Shown: in pieces, positions 17,291-25,049 of the stretch
Position numbering within the stretch: the first letter of the stretch is position 1
How the letters are laid out: every line of letters begins with the position of its first letter
Position numbers and translations under genes: made by a program
The notes under the pieces: model-generated
What the model was told of the DNA's origin: nothing
What the model saw: the letters and a program-made list of their open reading frames with translations, nothing else
Database searches by the model: none
Assembly: GCA_012514035.1 (NCBI GenBank)
Contig: JAAZBB010000079.1
Span: forward strand, 1-45,192
Reading direction: 5' to 3'
Length of the DNA stretch: 45,192 nt
Origin: Lentisphaerota bacterium
Lineage (GTDB): Bacteria > Verrucomicrobiota > Kiritimatiellia > CAIQIC01 > Lenti-01

Positions 17291-17294
17291 CACC
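17278..17294. promoter_or_regulatory. Palindrome at the front of the antitoxin, possible operator
   Basis: GGTGGGA-ATA-TCCCACC is a perfect 7-base inverted repeat with a 3-base centre. It lies just before the first AbrB-like antitoxin residues. Toxin-antitoxin operons are usually autorepressed through such sites near the start. Binding is not shown; this is position plus symmetry only. Confidence 0.45.
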
Positions 17295-17315
17295 GCCGGA
17301 CTTGTTTATCAAATG

Positions 17316-17353
17316 CCCGATCCCGGCCCGCGTGGAAGCCGGCCCTCCAGAAA
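17316..17353 (+). repeat. 38-base dispersed repeat (GGCCCGCGTGGAAGC type), copy B
   Basis: Bases 17316-17353 and 18604-18641 match at 37 of 38 positions, both on the plus strand. The core is GGCCCGCGTGGAAGCSGGCC followed by CTCCAGAAA; GGCCCGC/GCGGGCC forms a hairpin in the 18.6 kb copy. A third, partial copy starts at 16563. This copy lies directly upstream of the antitoxin remnant. Confidence 0.85.
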
Positions 17354-17354
17354 T

Positions 17355-17450
17355 CCAAACCGCCCCCCTCTATGCCTCTGCGAAAAACCCAACGGTTTGG
17401 TCCCCACGCTTGCGCTCCTTTTGCGCCCTTCGCGTCCCTTGCATTAAAGG
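17355..17450. repeat. Inverted repeat and single CGCAAAG-type arm
   Basis: CCAAACCG at 17355-17362 pairs with CGGTTTGG at 17393-17400 (8-base stem). Directly after it, 17417-17450 carries TTTTGCGCCCTTCGCG and CCCTTGCATTAAAGG, which resembles the right arm of the element between gatA and gatB. The last codons of the small gene ending at 17444 fall in this repeat. Confidence 0.6.
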
Positions 17451-17746
17451 GTTTCGGATTTCTCCGTCCCCGCTTGGCATTTCCCCGGCGTCTCCGCCAT
17501 CACCGTCGATATAAGCCCCTGCCGCCGCGCGAACTCCATGAACCACCGCTGCATTTCCACCAGGCCGCTGGTCTCGCGGAGTTTTCCGAAGCGCAACCCC
17601 AAATCCGCCAGCGCGTCCATGCCGGCCACGTCCTTGCGGGTGTCCTTGGCGCGCAGTTCTTCGCGGCGAATGCGTTCCAGTTCCGGACCGGCGCGCCTCC
17701 AGTTTTCCACGAACCGGCGATATTGTTCCCGCTCCGCCTCGTTCAT
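17444..17746 (-). CDS. Small partner protein of the AbiEii-like nucleotidyltransferase
   Basis: This 100-residue, charged, mostly helical protein starts MNEAEREQYRRFVENWRRAG and includes ETSGLVEMQRWFMEFARRQ. No catalytic motif is recognised. Its ATG at 17746 overlaps the nucleotidyltransferase stop (ATGA), so the two form one unit, likely a toxin-antitoxin-like pair or a DNA-binding partner. The last 15-20 residues (after VMAETPGKC) run into repeat sequence and may not be original, so the true protein could have been slightly different at its end. Function unknown. Confidence 0.65.
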   Translation of the reverse strand: MNEAEREQYRRFVENWRRAGPELERIRREELRAKDTRKDVAGMDALADLGLRFGKLRETSGLVEMQRWFMEFARRQGLISTVMAETPGKCQAGTEKSETL

Positions 17747-18315
17747 TGGGTCGTTTCCACCAGCTTGCGCAACCGTACGACGATTTCCGGCGCTTCTTTT
17801 AGTTCGCACAGGGGGGCCAAATGGCGAAACACGGATTTCAAATCCAGCCGTTTGCCCTGCCGAATCAACACGCCTTCGACGTCCAGCCAGTCCTTGGGAC
17901 GGTCCGCAAAAGCCTTGGCCACCACCAGATCTTCCGCGGAACACGTGATCAACCGGCAGCCCTCGTCGAATTCAAACGCCGTCGCCCGCCGCAGGATTTC
18001 CTCCTCGAACGGAAAACCCGCCAAGGCCACGTCCACCCCAACCCCGTTGGAAGCGGTCAGCAGCAGCACCCGGTTTTTCAGCGCCTGGGTGCGGGCATCC
18101 GCAACGCGCCCCCGGAACGCAGCCAGCAACGCATCCACGAAGGTTTCTTCCTCCCCGAAACCGGTCAACAGCGTGATGTCCACGTCCTGCGTCGTGCGCG
18201 GTTCGCCCCAGCGCATCACCGCGATGCCGCCGATAATGCAATACTGCCATCCCCGCGCCTCCATGAAGTCGCCCACTTCCCTTGCGGCCTGGAACAATGC
18301 GTTCACAACGGTCAT
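17743..18315 (-). CDS. Nucleotidyltransferase of the AbiEii/AbiGii toxin type
   Basis: The 190-residue protein shows the minimal nucleotidyltransferase signature: YCIIGGIAVMRWGEPRTTQDVDI supplies the GG...and the DxD metal ligands near residues 44-46, with a later acidic strand GVDVALAGFPFE. The helical C-terminal half contains SAEDLVVAKAFADRPKDWLDVEG, typical of AbiEii-like proteins. AbiEii toxins transfer nucleotides and act in bacteriostatic toxin-antitoxin and abortive phage defence systems. The usual AbiEi antitoxin is absent; a small overlapping gene lies downstream instead. ATG 18315 directly abuts AAGAAGG; GTG 18306 has better spacing (9 bases) and may be the real start. Confidence 0.8.
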   Translation of the reverse strand: MTVVNALFQAAREVGDFMEARGWQYCIIGGIAVMRWGEPRTTQDVDITLLTGFGEEETFVDALLAAFRGRVADARTQALKNRVLLLTASNGVGVDVALAGFPFEEEILRRATAFEFDEGCRLITCSAEDLVVAKAFADRPKDWLDVEGVLIRQGKRLDLKSVFRHLAPLCELKEAPEIVVRLRKLVETTQ

Positions 18316-18495
18316 CCTTCTTTCCGGAACCCAGCATACCTCAAACGGCGGGACCGAAGCAATTTCGGAAAAGGCTCCGGCGCAGCGTTCGCCGGCGCTA
18401 CCGGCCGCCCGGGGCCGGGCCTGTTCGTTCCCGCGTTAGCGGAACGCGGGCCGGTCCGGATGGGACCCTGCCGGTCCTGGCGGCATGGTGCTGAC

Positions 18496-18594
18496 GGGGA
18501 GGAAGCCCAGGTTGTTGTTCCGATTGTCCGGGGTGGTGTTGTTGCGATTCGCGGAACGGCAGTTCCTCGCGTTGTTGTTCCAGCTCCCGCCCGC
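18496..18594 (-). repeat. DGR template-repeat-like (or variable-region-like) fragment
   Basis: On the minus strand one frame reads GGSWNNNARNCRSANRNN, then TTPDNRNNNLGF. This is the characteristic C-terminal pattern of FGE/C-type-lectin-fold proteins diversified by DGRs. The asparagines are mostly AAC codons, as in a template repeat (TR) before adenine mutagenesis; a used variable region would show these codons changed. The segment is cut upstream by the 38-base dispersed repeat and continues LPVSTMPPGPAG to a stop at 18436. No reverse transcriptase is within the window. It may be an orphan TR, a decayed target gene end, or a relic. Confidence 0.6.
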
Positions 18595-18603
18595 GTTTCC
18601 TAT

Positions 18604-18641
18604 CCCGATCCCGGCCCGCGTGGAAGCGGGCCCTCCAGAAA
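18604..18641 (+). repeat. 38-base dispersed repeat, copy C
   Basis: Copy of 17316-17353 (37/38 matches) with an intact GGCCCGC/GCGGGCC hairpin. From 18621 to 18680 it also shares about 50 bases with the partial copy at 16563-16616. It borders the DGR-like fragment. Confidence 0.85.
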
Positions 18642-18689
18642 ACCGGCATCCGTGTTCATCCGTGGTTGTTCCCGATTTCGTTTCCCGTC

Positions 18690-20267
18690 TCAAACCGTCA
18701 GATACCGGCCCCCGCGCGCGCCGGTTTCCTGGCCGTCGCGGAAGGTGAGGATTCCGTTCACCCACACCGCCGAAAGGCCCTCGCAGAACTGGTGCGGTTG
18801 TTCGTAGGTCGCCACATCCCGGAACGTCTTGGGGTCGAGCGCCACGACGTCCGCGAAAGCGCCGGCCCGGATCACACCCCGCCCCTCCAGCCGAAACTGC
18901 TCCGCCGGCAGGCTCGTCATCTTCCGCACGGCTTCACCGACGCTGACCGTCTTGCCGGCCAGCGCTGCGCGCAGGAAGCGTCCGAACGTGCCATAGGCGC
19001 GCGGATGCGGATGATCGTGGCTCAACGGCCCCGTCGGCGACCGGATCGACGCATCGGAACCGATCATCACCCACCGCTCGGCCAGAATCCTCCACATGTT
19101 CTCTTCGCTCATGCCGAAGAAGATGCCGCCGGTGAACAGTTCGTCGGTGTCCATGAGCCGCAGGGCAGCATCTAGCGGATGCCGCTTCCACGCGTCCGCT
19201 GCCAGCGCGATGGGCTTGCCCGCAAACGGCGCGTTGTCGGGGTGCCGGGTGCTGCCCACCCACACGTTTTCCCAGTACTTCTCGTCGCACGCTGCCGCCA
19301 TCTCCGCGCGGATTTTCGCGCGCTCCATCGGATCGCGCAGGCGCGCGAGGATGGCGGCGCGGCCGCCCTGCGCGGCCCAGGTCGGCAAAATGATGTCCAG
19401 GTCCGTGCACGACGCGGTGTACGGATACCGGTCCGAAGCCACTTCGACGCCCGCCGCCTGCGCCACGCGGATCTTGTCCAGCGCGGCATCGAGCTTGCCC
19501 CAGTTCGCCCGCCCCGCCGTCTTCAGGTGCGAAATCTGCAGCCGCACGCCGCTGGCGCACGCAACGTCCAGTGCCTCATCGATCGCCTCCAGAAGCCCCC
19601 CCCCCTCGCTGCGCATATGCGTCGCGTAGATGCCGCCGCGCTCGGCCACCACCTTGGCCAGCGCCTGGATTTCCGCCGGCTGCGCATGCATCGCCGGCGC
19701 ATAGACCAGCCCCGTGCTCAGCCCCGCACCGCCTTCTTCCAGCGCCTGTTCCAGCAGTTTGGCCATCCGTGCGATTTCGTCCGGCGTCGCCGCGCGCGGT
19801 TCGATGCCCATCACGGCCGCGCGGATCGCCCGGTGCCCGATCAGCATCGCCGAATTCACCGCCGGCTTCTGCGCGGCCAGCAACGCGCGATATTCCGCTA
19901 CCGATTGCCATGTGCCGGGATATATCTGTTCCAGCCAATCCGACGGCATGGTATAGCCCGGCCAGCGCGGGGCCGCGCTGGCCCCGCAGTTGCCCGTGAT
20001 TTCCGTCGTCACCCCCTGCCGGATTTTGGACGGCGCGCCCGGCTCGATCAGCAGGTATGCGTCCGAATGGGTATGGACATCCACGAAACCGGGACAAACC
20101 AGCTGCCCCGCCGCGTCAAATTCCCGCTCCGCTTGTACCCCGTCCAGATTCCCGACGGCCCGGATGCGGTCGCCCGCCACGCCGATGTCCGCCCGCACGG
20201 CCTCCCCCCCTCGTCCGTCCACCACGTGTCCGCCGCGCAAAATCCAATCCAACCGTCCCGTTGTCAT
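18690..20267 (-). CDS. N-acyl-D-amino-acid deacylase family amidohydrolase
   Basis: The 525-residue protein belongs to the metal-dependent amidohydrolase superfamily, D-aminoacylase branch. It has the opening ILRGGHVVDGRGGEAVRADIGV, the metal-binding FVDVHTHSDAYLL near residue 63, the TTEITGNCGASAAP loop with the metal-bridging cysteine typical of D-aminoacylases, YATHMRSEG, the QISHLKTAGR histidine, and MIGSDASIRSPTGPLSHDHPHPRAYGTF near the end. Such enzymes release D-amino acids from N-acyl forms; dihydroorotase-like and hydantoinase-like relatives share the fold. ATG 20267 is chosen; GTG 20303 and GTG 20276 are in-frame alternatives. It stands alone and is divergent from phoB. Confidence 0.88.
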   Translation of the reverse strand: MTTGRLDWILRGGHVVDGRGGEAVRADIGVAGDRIRAVGNLDGVQAEREFDAAGQLVCPGFVDVHTHSDAYLLIEPGAPSKIRQGVTTEITGNCGASAAPRWPGYTMPSDWLEQIYPGTWQSVAEYRALLAAQKPAVNSAMLIGHRAIRAAVMGIEPRAATPDEIARMAKLLEQALEEGGAGLSTGLVYAPAMHAQPAEIQALAKVVAERGGIYATHMRSEGGGLLEAIDEALDVACASGVRLQISHLKTAGRANWGKLDAALDKIRVAQAAGVEVASDRYPYTASCTDLDIILPTWAAQGGRAAILARLRDPMERAKIRAEMAAACDEKYWENVWVGSTRHPDNAPFAGKPIALAADAWKRHPLDAALRLMDTDELFTGGIFFGMSEENMWRILAERWVMIGSDASIRSPTGPLSHDHPHPRAYGTFGRFLRAALAGKTVSVGEAVRKMTSLPAEQFRLEGRGVIRAGAFADVVALDPKTFRDVATYEQPHQFCEGLSAVWVNGILTFRDGQETGARGGRYLTV

Positions 20268-20384
20268 TTCCGCCACGCTAACACAGCCCTGCCCTGCCGT
20301 CACCCCCCCAGCCCCTGCCAGAAGGCATGCTGGCCTGGTTCATCACCCGGTTCATCGCGCCCCGGAGATTTCCACAGAGCCGTA

Positions 20385-20414
20385 TTGACTCCACTGGATT
20401 AGGGGGAATAGAAT
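20385..20414 (+). promoter_or_regulatory. Sigma-70-type promoter of the response regulator
   Basis: TTGACT at 20385-20390 and TAGAAT at 20409-20414 are separated by 18 bases, giving predicted transcription start near 20421. The ribosome-binding site AGGAGG at 20445-20450 sits 6 bases before ATG 20457. Only the sequence match supports this. Confidence 0.55.
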
Positions 20415-20456
20415 ATTGATGTATTGAGTGATTATCCGGCGAATAGGAGGGACTTC

Positions 20457-21152
20457 ATGAGCCGCAAAATGATCCTGCTGGTCGAGGACGAACACGATAT
20501 TCACGAACTCCTGAAGTTCCACCTGGAACGCGAAAACATGGACCTCCACCCTGTCGATACCGGCGAGGAAGCCCTCCAGTTCCTGAAGGATCACGCTGTG
20601 TCGCTGATCCTGTTGGATCTGATGCTGCCGGGCATGGATGGATTGGATGTCTGCCGCCACCTGAAGGCCCAGCCGGACACACGCGACATTCCCATCATCA
20701 TGCTCACCGCCAAGGACAGCGAGGCCGACATCGTCACCGGGCTGGAGATGGGGGCCGCCGATTATGTGCCCAAGCCCTTCAGCCCGCGCGTCCTGGTGGC
20801 GCGCATTCGTGCCGTCCTGCGCCGGCCCGTTCCCGTGGTTCCGACCGGCGATACCGGGCCCGTCATCCAGGTCGGCCCATTGACGGTGGATCCCGAGCGC
20901 CACAAGGTCGAAGTCAAGGGCAAGGAAATCCAACTGACCTACACCGAATTCCGGATCCTGCAGTTGCTTGCTGAAAATCCCGGACGCGCCTTCACCCGCC
21001 AGCAAATTGTCGACCAAGTCCGCGGCGAGTCCTATACCGTGACCGAGCGCATCGTGGATGTCCAGATGGTCAGTCTCCGCAAGAAGCTGGGCGCGATTGG
21101 CGACTGGATTGAAACGGTGCGGGGCGTTGGCTACCGGTTCAAGGAGATCTAA
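20457..21152 (+). CDS. PhoB/OmpR-family response regulator
   Basis: This 231-residue DNA-binding regulator has a receiver domain with acidic pocket Glu10-Asp11, phospho-acceptor Asp54 in LILLDLMLPGMDGLD, the T/S region MLTAKD, and Lys in YVPKPFSP. A winged-helix output domain follows (LTYTEFRILQLLAENPGRAFTR, ...VDVQMVSLRKKLGAIGDWIETVRGVGYRF). AGGAGG lies 6 bases before ATG 20457; an upstream in-frame start at 20424 is discarded. The histidine kinase follows 3 bases after its stop. The PhoB-like tail and PhoR-like partner suggest phosphate sensing, but no pst or phoU genes are near, so the signal is inferred. Confidence 0.93.
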   Translation: MSRKMILLVEDEHDIHELLKFHLERENMDLHPVDTGEEALQFLKDHAVSLILLDLMLPGMDGLDVCRHLKAQPDTRDIPIIMLTAKDSEADIVTGLEMGAADYVPKPFSPRVLVARIRAVLRRPVPVVPTGDTGPVIQVGPLTVDPERHKVEVKGKEIQLTYTEFRILQLLAENPGRAFTRQQIVDQVRGESYTVTERIVDVQMVSLRKKLGAIGDWIETVRGVGYRFKEI

Positions 21153-21155
21153 TCG

Positions 21156-22883
21156 GTGGGCCGAGTCCTCTCCACCCGGCGGTTCATCTTCGTCTATGCC
21201 CTGGGCTCTGCCCTGTTGCTCGTGCTGAGCGGAAACGCCTGGCACCGCCATCAACTCCACCGCGCCCAGGCCACCACCCGAGCCGGCCTGGAAGCCCTCC
21301 AGCACCTGATGACGGCCGCGTACCGGGAACTGCCCGAAGAACGCTTCAGCCTGTGGCTCGGCAGCGCTAATCTGCGCGCCTGGGCCCCCGTCGGCTGGGA
21401 TGTTTTCTGGATCGCCCCCGGCCCCGTCATCCGCTGGTCTCTGCGCCAGGACGATTCCGCGGCATTGCCGGCCGAGGTTTTGGAGGCGCTCCAGGCCCTG
21501 GCACAGAGCCCCGACGCCCCCGCGTCATTTTCATGCCCGAAATCCCCTCGCGTCCCCAGCCTCCTTTCAGCCTTCCACTTGTCTCCTGAAAAAACCGAAG
21601 CCGGCCAGGTCGTGTTGCGCGCACCGTTGGCTACCGCCGCCCCTGGTTCCGCCACCCTGGGCCTGGCGTTCCTGCTGCTGGCCGCCCTAGTGGCCGGCGG
21701 CGCCCTCTTGTTCCGCTGTCTGTTCCTGCGCAATCTCCACTCCGTATTTCATACCGTCGATTTCCCCGCCTTCCCCTGTTTTGCCTCCGATGCCGCGGTC
21801 CGGTCCTGGGCGCGGAATTACATTCAAATGGCCGACGACAAGATCGCCCACATCCGCCAAATGTTCGACCGGCTGCTTGACGGCCTCGAAGACGGAACCA
21901 TGCTGGTAGATGCCAACAACCGCATCCGGCGCGCCAACCAGGTTGCCGCCGGCCTGCTAGGGGAAAAGCCGGAAGACCTGAAGGGCCGTTGTTTGGCGGA
22001 CATGCCCGACCGTGATATACTGGAGCATTTGGTGGGGGAAATCCGGGCCAGCCAGCTCTATCAGGCCGATGAAATCCAATTGCGATCCAACGCCGTGGTG
22101 TGCACGGTGGCCGGCGTTGCCGTCCAGTATCCACAGGGACCCGGTCCTGCCGAGGTCATCCTGGTCCTGCGCGATTTGACCCGCGTCCGCCAGCTCGAAC
22201 GGGCCGGCGAGGAATACGCGGTCAACGTCTCCCACGAACTCAAGACCCCCCTCACCCTCATCCTCGGCTATACCGAAACGCTGCTGTCCCACGCCGACAT
22301 GGCCCCGGAGTTCCGGGAACGATCCCTGCGCACCATCGAACGACACGCCAAGCGTATCATCCGCATCGTCGATGACCTGCTCCGGCTGGCCTGGCTGCGC
22401 AACGAGGCCGACACCGTCGGCATTCCCCGCGCCATGGTCTCGGTCAATTCCGTCATCGAGGAAGTCGTCGCCAGTTGCCGCGAGTGGGCCCGTTCCGCGG
22501 GCCTCACCATCGCCACCCACGTTCCCGAAAACCTGATGTGGAGCCTGAACAGCGGCCTGATGGAAGAAGCCCTCGTCAACCTCGTCAAGAACGCCATTCT
22601 CTACGCCCTGGTGGGCCCCATCGAAATCCGCGCCCGCGTGTGCGAAAATGGCAACCTGGAACTGGCCGTCATGGACCGCGGTCCCGGGCTGAAGCTCGAA
22701 GATGCCAATCGCATCTTCGACCGCTTCTACCGCGCCGAAAAAAGCCGCTCGCGCGCCTCCGGCGGCAGCGGGCTGGGATTGCCCATTGTTCAACAGATCG
22801 TGGACGGCCATCACGGCACGGCGCGCGTGGAAAGCGCCCTCGGCGAGGGCTGCACCTTCCTGCTCGAAATCCCCCCCGAATGA
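21156..22883 (+). CDS. PhoR-like membrane sensor histidine kinase
   Basis: This 575-residue kinase begins at GTG 21156, directly after the response regulator. Transmembrane helices lie at about residues 10-28 and 167-190, enclosing a periplasmic part of roughly 135 residues. A PAS domain follows (DGTMLVDANNRIRRANQVAAGLLG). The dimerisation helix carries phospho-acceptor His360 in VNVSHELKTPLTLILGYTE. The ATPase boxes are LVKNAILYA (N), MDRGPGL (G1), IFDRFYRAEK (F) and GGSGLGLPIV (G2). The PAS-HisKA-HATPase order matches PhoR, although the large periplasmic loop is not typical of E. coli PhoR. It phosphorylates the adjacent regulator. Confidence 0.93.
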   Translation: MGRVLSTRRFIFVYALGSALLLVLSGNAWHRHQLHRAQATTRAGLEALQHLMTAAYRELPEERFSLWLGSANLRAWAPVGWDVFWIAPGPVIRWSLRQDDSAALPAEVLEALQALAQSPDAPASFSCPKSPRVPSLLSAFHLSPEKTEAGQVVLRAPLATAAPGSATLGLAFLLLAALVAGGALLFRCLFLRNLHSVFHTVDFPAFPCFASDAAVRSWARNYIQMADDKIAHIRQMFDRLLDGLEDGTMLVDANNRIRRANQVAAGLLGEKPEDLKGRCLADMPDRDILEHLVGEIRASQLYQADEIQLRSNAVVCTVAGVAVQYPQGPGPAEVILVLRDLTRVRQLERAGEEYAVNVSHELKTPLTLILGYTETLLSHADMAPEFRERSLRTIERHAKRIIRIVDDLLRLAWLRNEADTVGIPRAMVSVNSVIEEVVASCREWARSAGLTIATHVPENLMWSLNSGLMEEALVNLVKNAILYALVGPIEIRARVCENGNLELAVMDRGPGLKLEDANRIFDRFYRAEKSRSRASGGSGLGLPIVQQIVDGHHGTARVESALGEGCTFLLEIPPE

Positions 22884-22904
22884 CCGCGCCGGTCGCGGGC
22901 CGCC

Positions 22905-24539
22905 TTATTCGCGGAACCCGTTGGTGATTGGCATGCGCCGGTCGCGGCCAAACGCCCGGGGTGTGATTTTCACCCCCGGCGCCCCCTGCCGCCGCTTGTA
23001 CTCGCTGCAATCCACCATCCGGATCACCCGCCGTACCGTGACTTCGTCATAACCGGCGGTCACGATGTCCCTGAGCCCCTCCTGCCGTTCGACGTACCGC
23101 TCCAGAATCGGATCGAGCAGATCGTAGGGCGGCAGTGAATCGGAATCGCGCTGTTCCGGCCGCAACTCCGCCGAAGGCGGCCGGGAAATGGTGGTGGGCG
23201 GAATGACCTCGCCGCGCCGGTTGCGCCAGCGCGCCAATTCAAACACCAGCGTCTTGGGCACGTCCTTGAGCAGTGCAAAGCCGCCGCACATGTCGCCGTA
23301 GAGCGTGGCATAGCCCGTGGCCATCTCGCTCTTGTTGCCGGTGGCCACCACCATGTAGCCATAGCGGTTCGAAAGCGCCATGGCGACCACCCCGCGGACC
23401 CGCGCCTGCACATTCTCCTCAACCAAAGTTCCCGGCCGCGGCGGGGTCCAATAGGTCTGGAGACCGGCCAGGTCCAGCATGCCCTGCAACGCTCCCACGG
23501 CGGGAGCGATCGGAATCTTCAGGCAGGGAATGCCCAGCCGGCGCGCCAGTTCCTGAGCATCCGCCAGGGTTTCCGGCGAGGTGACGGCCGATGGCAACGT
23601 CACCCCGAACACACGCCTCTTGCCCAACGCATCCACGGCGATGGTCGCCACCAGGGCCGAATCGATCCCCCCCGAAAGCGCCACGATCACGCCCGGAAAT
23701 CCGTTTTTTTCCGTGTAGTCCTTCAAGCCCAGTTTCAACGCCTCGTAGACTTCCTCCGCCGGCCCCGGCAGTTCCGCCACCTGACCGCGGCCCGGCGCCC
23801 AGACCCCGCCCTTCGACAACACATCCACCGCCAGTTGTCCCTCGCGGAACAATGCCGATCGTGCCACCGCCTGCCCGCTGGCGGCCAGGGCCATGGCTCC
23901 GCCATCAAACACCAGTTCGTCCTGCCCGCCCACCAGGTTCGTGTAGAGCAGCGGCACGCCGAGCGCGGCCGTGGCCTTCCGGGCCATTTCTTCGCGGTCG
24001 TTGGCGCGCCCGCGGCAGTACGGCGATGCCGACAGATTCACCAGCAGATCGCAGCCGCCCCGCAGCCCGTGAAACGATTCGCTGTCCGGCCACCACGAAT
24101 CCTCGCAGATATGCACAGCCAGTCGCACGCCCCGGTGCTTGAACACCAGCGGCGCCGTGCCCGGTGTAAAAATCCGCCGCTCGTCAAAAACCCCGTAGTT
24201 CGGCAGCAGCATTTTCCGGGCCACGGCCACGCGCTTGCCGCCGTGGAAGAGCAGCGCCGCGTTGTAGAGTTTTCCGCCTTCGCGCAACGGCGCGCCCACA
24301 ATCGCCAGCAAGCTGCCTGGCAGCGCCCCGACCAGCTTTTTTTCTTCGGTCTCCACCGCATCCATGAATCCAGGCCGCAGCACGAGGTCATCGGGCGGAT
24401 ACCCGCACAAGGCCTGCTCCGGGAACACCGCCACCTCCGCGCCGGAAGACGCCGCCTCCTGGGCGGCCTGGACGATCTTCCCCGCGTTCTCCGCCACCGC
24501 CCCCACCGTCGGATTCATCTGCACCAGCGCGAATTTCAT
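22905..24539 (-). CDS. nadE: Glutamine-dependent NAD+ synthetase
   Basis: The 544-residue enzyme makes NAD+ from deamido-NAD+, ATP and glutamine. The N-terminal nitrilase-type glutaminase has the Glu-Lys-Cys triad: VFPEQALCGYPPDDL, ARKMLLPNYGVFDERR and VHICEDSWW. The C-terminal synthetase has the P-loop VALSGGIDSALVATIAVDALG and GNKSEMATGYATLYGDMCG; it ends in KRRQGAPGVKITPRAFGRDRR-like residues. The open frame extends to 25565, but the clear start is ATG 24539, which overlaps the thioesterase stop (TGATG). The long upstream extension includes a dispersed repeat and is not coding. Confidence 0.96.
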   Translation of the reverse strand: MKFALVQMNPTVGAVAENAGKIVQAAQEAASSGAEVAVFPEQALCGYPPDDLVLRPGFMDAVETEEKKLVGALPGSLLAIVGAPLREGGKLYNAALLFHGGKRVAVARKMLLPNYGVFDERRIFTPGTAPLVFKHRGVRLAVHICEDSWWPDSESFHGLRGGCDLLVNLSASPYCRGRANDREEMARKATAALGVPLLYTNLVGGQDELVFDGGAMALAASGQAVARSALFREGQLAVDVLSKGGVWAPGRGQVAELPGPAEEVYEALKLGLKDYTEKNGFPGVIVALSGGIDSALVATIAVDALGKRRVFGVTLPSAVTSPETLADAQELARRLGIPCLKIPIAPAVGALQGMLDLAGLQTYWTPPRPGTLVEENVQARVRGVVAMALSNRYGYMVVATGNKSEMATGYATLYGDMCGGFALLKDVPKTLVFELARWRNRRGEVIPPTTISRPPSAELRPEQRDSDSLPPYDLLDPILERYVERQEGLRDIVTAGYDEVTVRRVIRMVDCSEYKRRQGAPGVKITPRAFGRDRRMPITNGFRE

Positions 24540-24973
24540 CAAGTTTTCACTCCCGTTTTCATCCAAAAGGCTTCCGGCAGACTGGCCAAGCGGTTTTGCG
24601 CGTAATCGAAGGCCACCATGCCCGTCTTCGCCCGTGCGATGATGGCGCCATCGCGGGATCGCGTCACCTGATAGATCAAATCGAACGTCTTGCGCCCCAC
24701 ATCCGCCAGGCCCATTTCCACCACCAGGCGGTCGCCGCGAACGGCGATCCCCTTGAACTGCACCACGGCATCCCCCATCAGCATGCCGACGCCCCCGATA
24801 TCCTCTTCGGAGAACCCGAACTGCGCCAAAAACCGCAGGCGCGCCTCGTGCAGCAGCCCCAACATGGCATCGTTGCCCACGTGCCGGCCGTAATTGATGT
24901 CCGTGATCCGCACCTCCAGTTCCGTGCGGTAGACGAACTCCACGCCCTTCATGTCCAACTTCACTCTTGCCAT
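24539..24973 (-). CDS. Hotdog-fold acyl-CoA thioesterase
   Basis: The protein (144 residues) is a single 4HBT hotdog domain of the YbgC/FadM kind. The signature ITDINYGRHVGNDAMLGLLHEAR carries the catalytic acid region, followed by FLAQFGFSEEDIGG, the strands VVQFKGIAVRGDRLVVEMGL and TKTGMVAFDY-like residues. It hydrolyses a CoA thioester of unknown chain. Its stop is coupled to the nadE start (TGATG). ATG 24973 is preferred; GTG 25003 is an in-frame option. Confidence 0.88.
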   Translation of the reverse strand: MARVKLDMKGVEFVYRTELEVRITDINYGRHVGNDAMLGLLHEARLRFLAQFGFSEEDIGGVGMLMGDAVVQFKGIAVRGDRLVVEMGLADVGRKTFDLIYQVTRSRDGAIIARAKTGMVAFDYAQNRLASLPEAFWMKTGVKT

Positions 24974-25004
24974 GGCCCCGCATTGAACCAAACCCCCGTC
25001 CACT

Positions 25005-25046
25005 TGAACATTGAATATTGAACATTAAATATTGGATATTGAGAAG
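25005..25046 (+). repeat. AT-rich ATTGAATATTG-type repeat (copy 1)
   Basis: A stretch of tandem-like words (TTGAACATTGAATATTGAAC ...) lies between the divergent thioesterase and Tsr3-like genes. The 15 bases TATTGGATATTGAGA at 25030-25044 recur exactly at 40805-40819 before the fumarase-type gene. It probably replaces or contains the promoters of the two divergent genes. Confidence 0.75.
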
Positions 25047-25049
25047 GTC

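Larger units (their letters stand above)
18316..18689. other. Repeat gap with a DGR template-like segment
   Basis: No complete gene lies here. From 18496 to about 18594 the minus strand reads as an Asn-rich segment like DGR template repeats (listed separately). It is followed on the plus strand by the 38-base repeat at 18604-18641 and by CGGCATCCGTGTTCATCCGTGG plus TTGTTCCCGATTT to 18680, which also occurs near 16586-16616. Nearer the nucleotidyltransferase, 18380-18460 holds GC-rich inverted words (GGCCGCCCGGGGCC). Confidence 0.7.

Noticed and set aside
18436..18765. 109-codon minus-strand gene containing the Asn-rich DGR-like segment
   Set aside because: Its N-terminal part is translated from the dispersed repeats and overlaps the deacylase gene; only the Asn-rich segment is meaningful.
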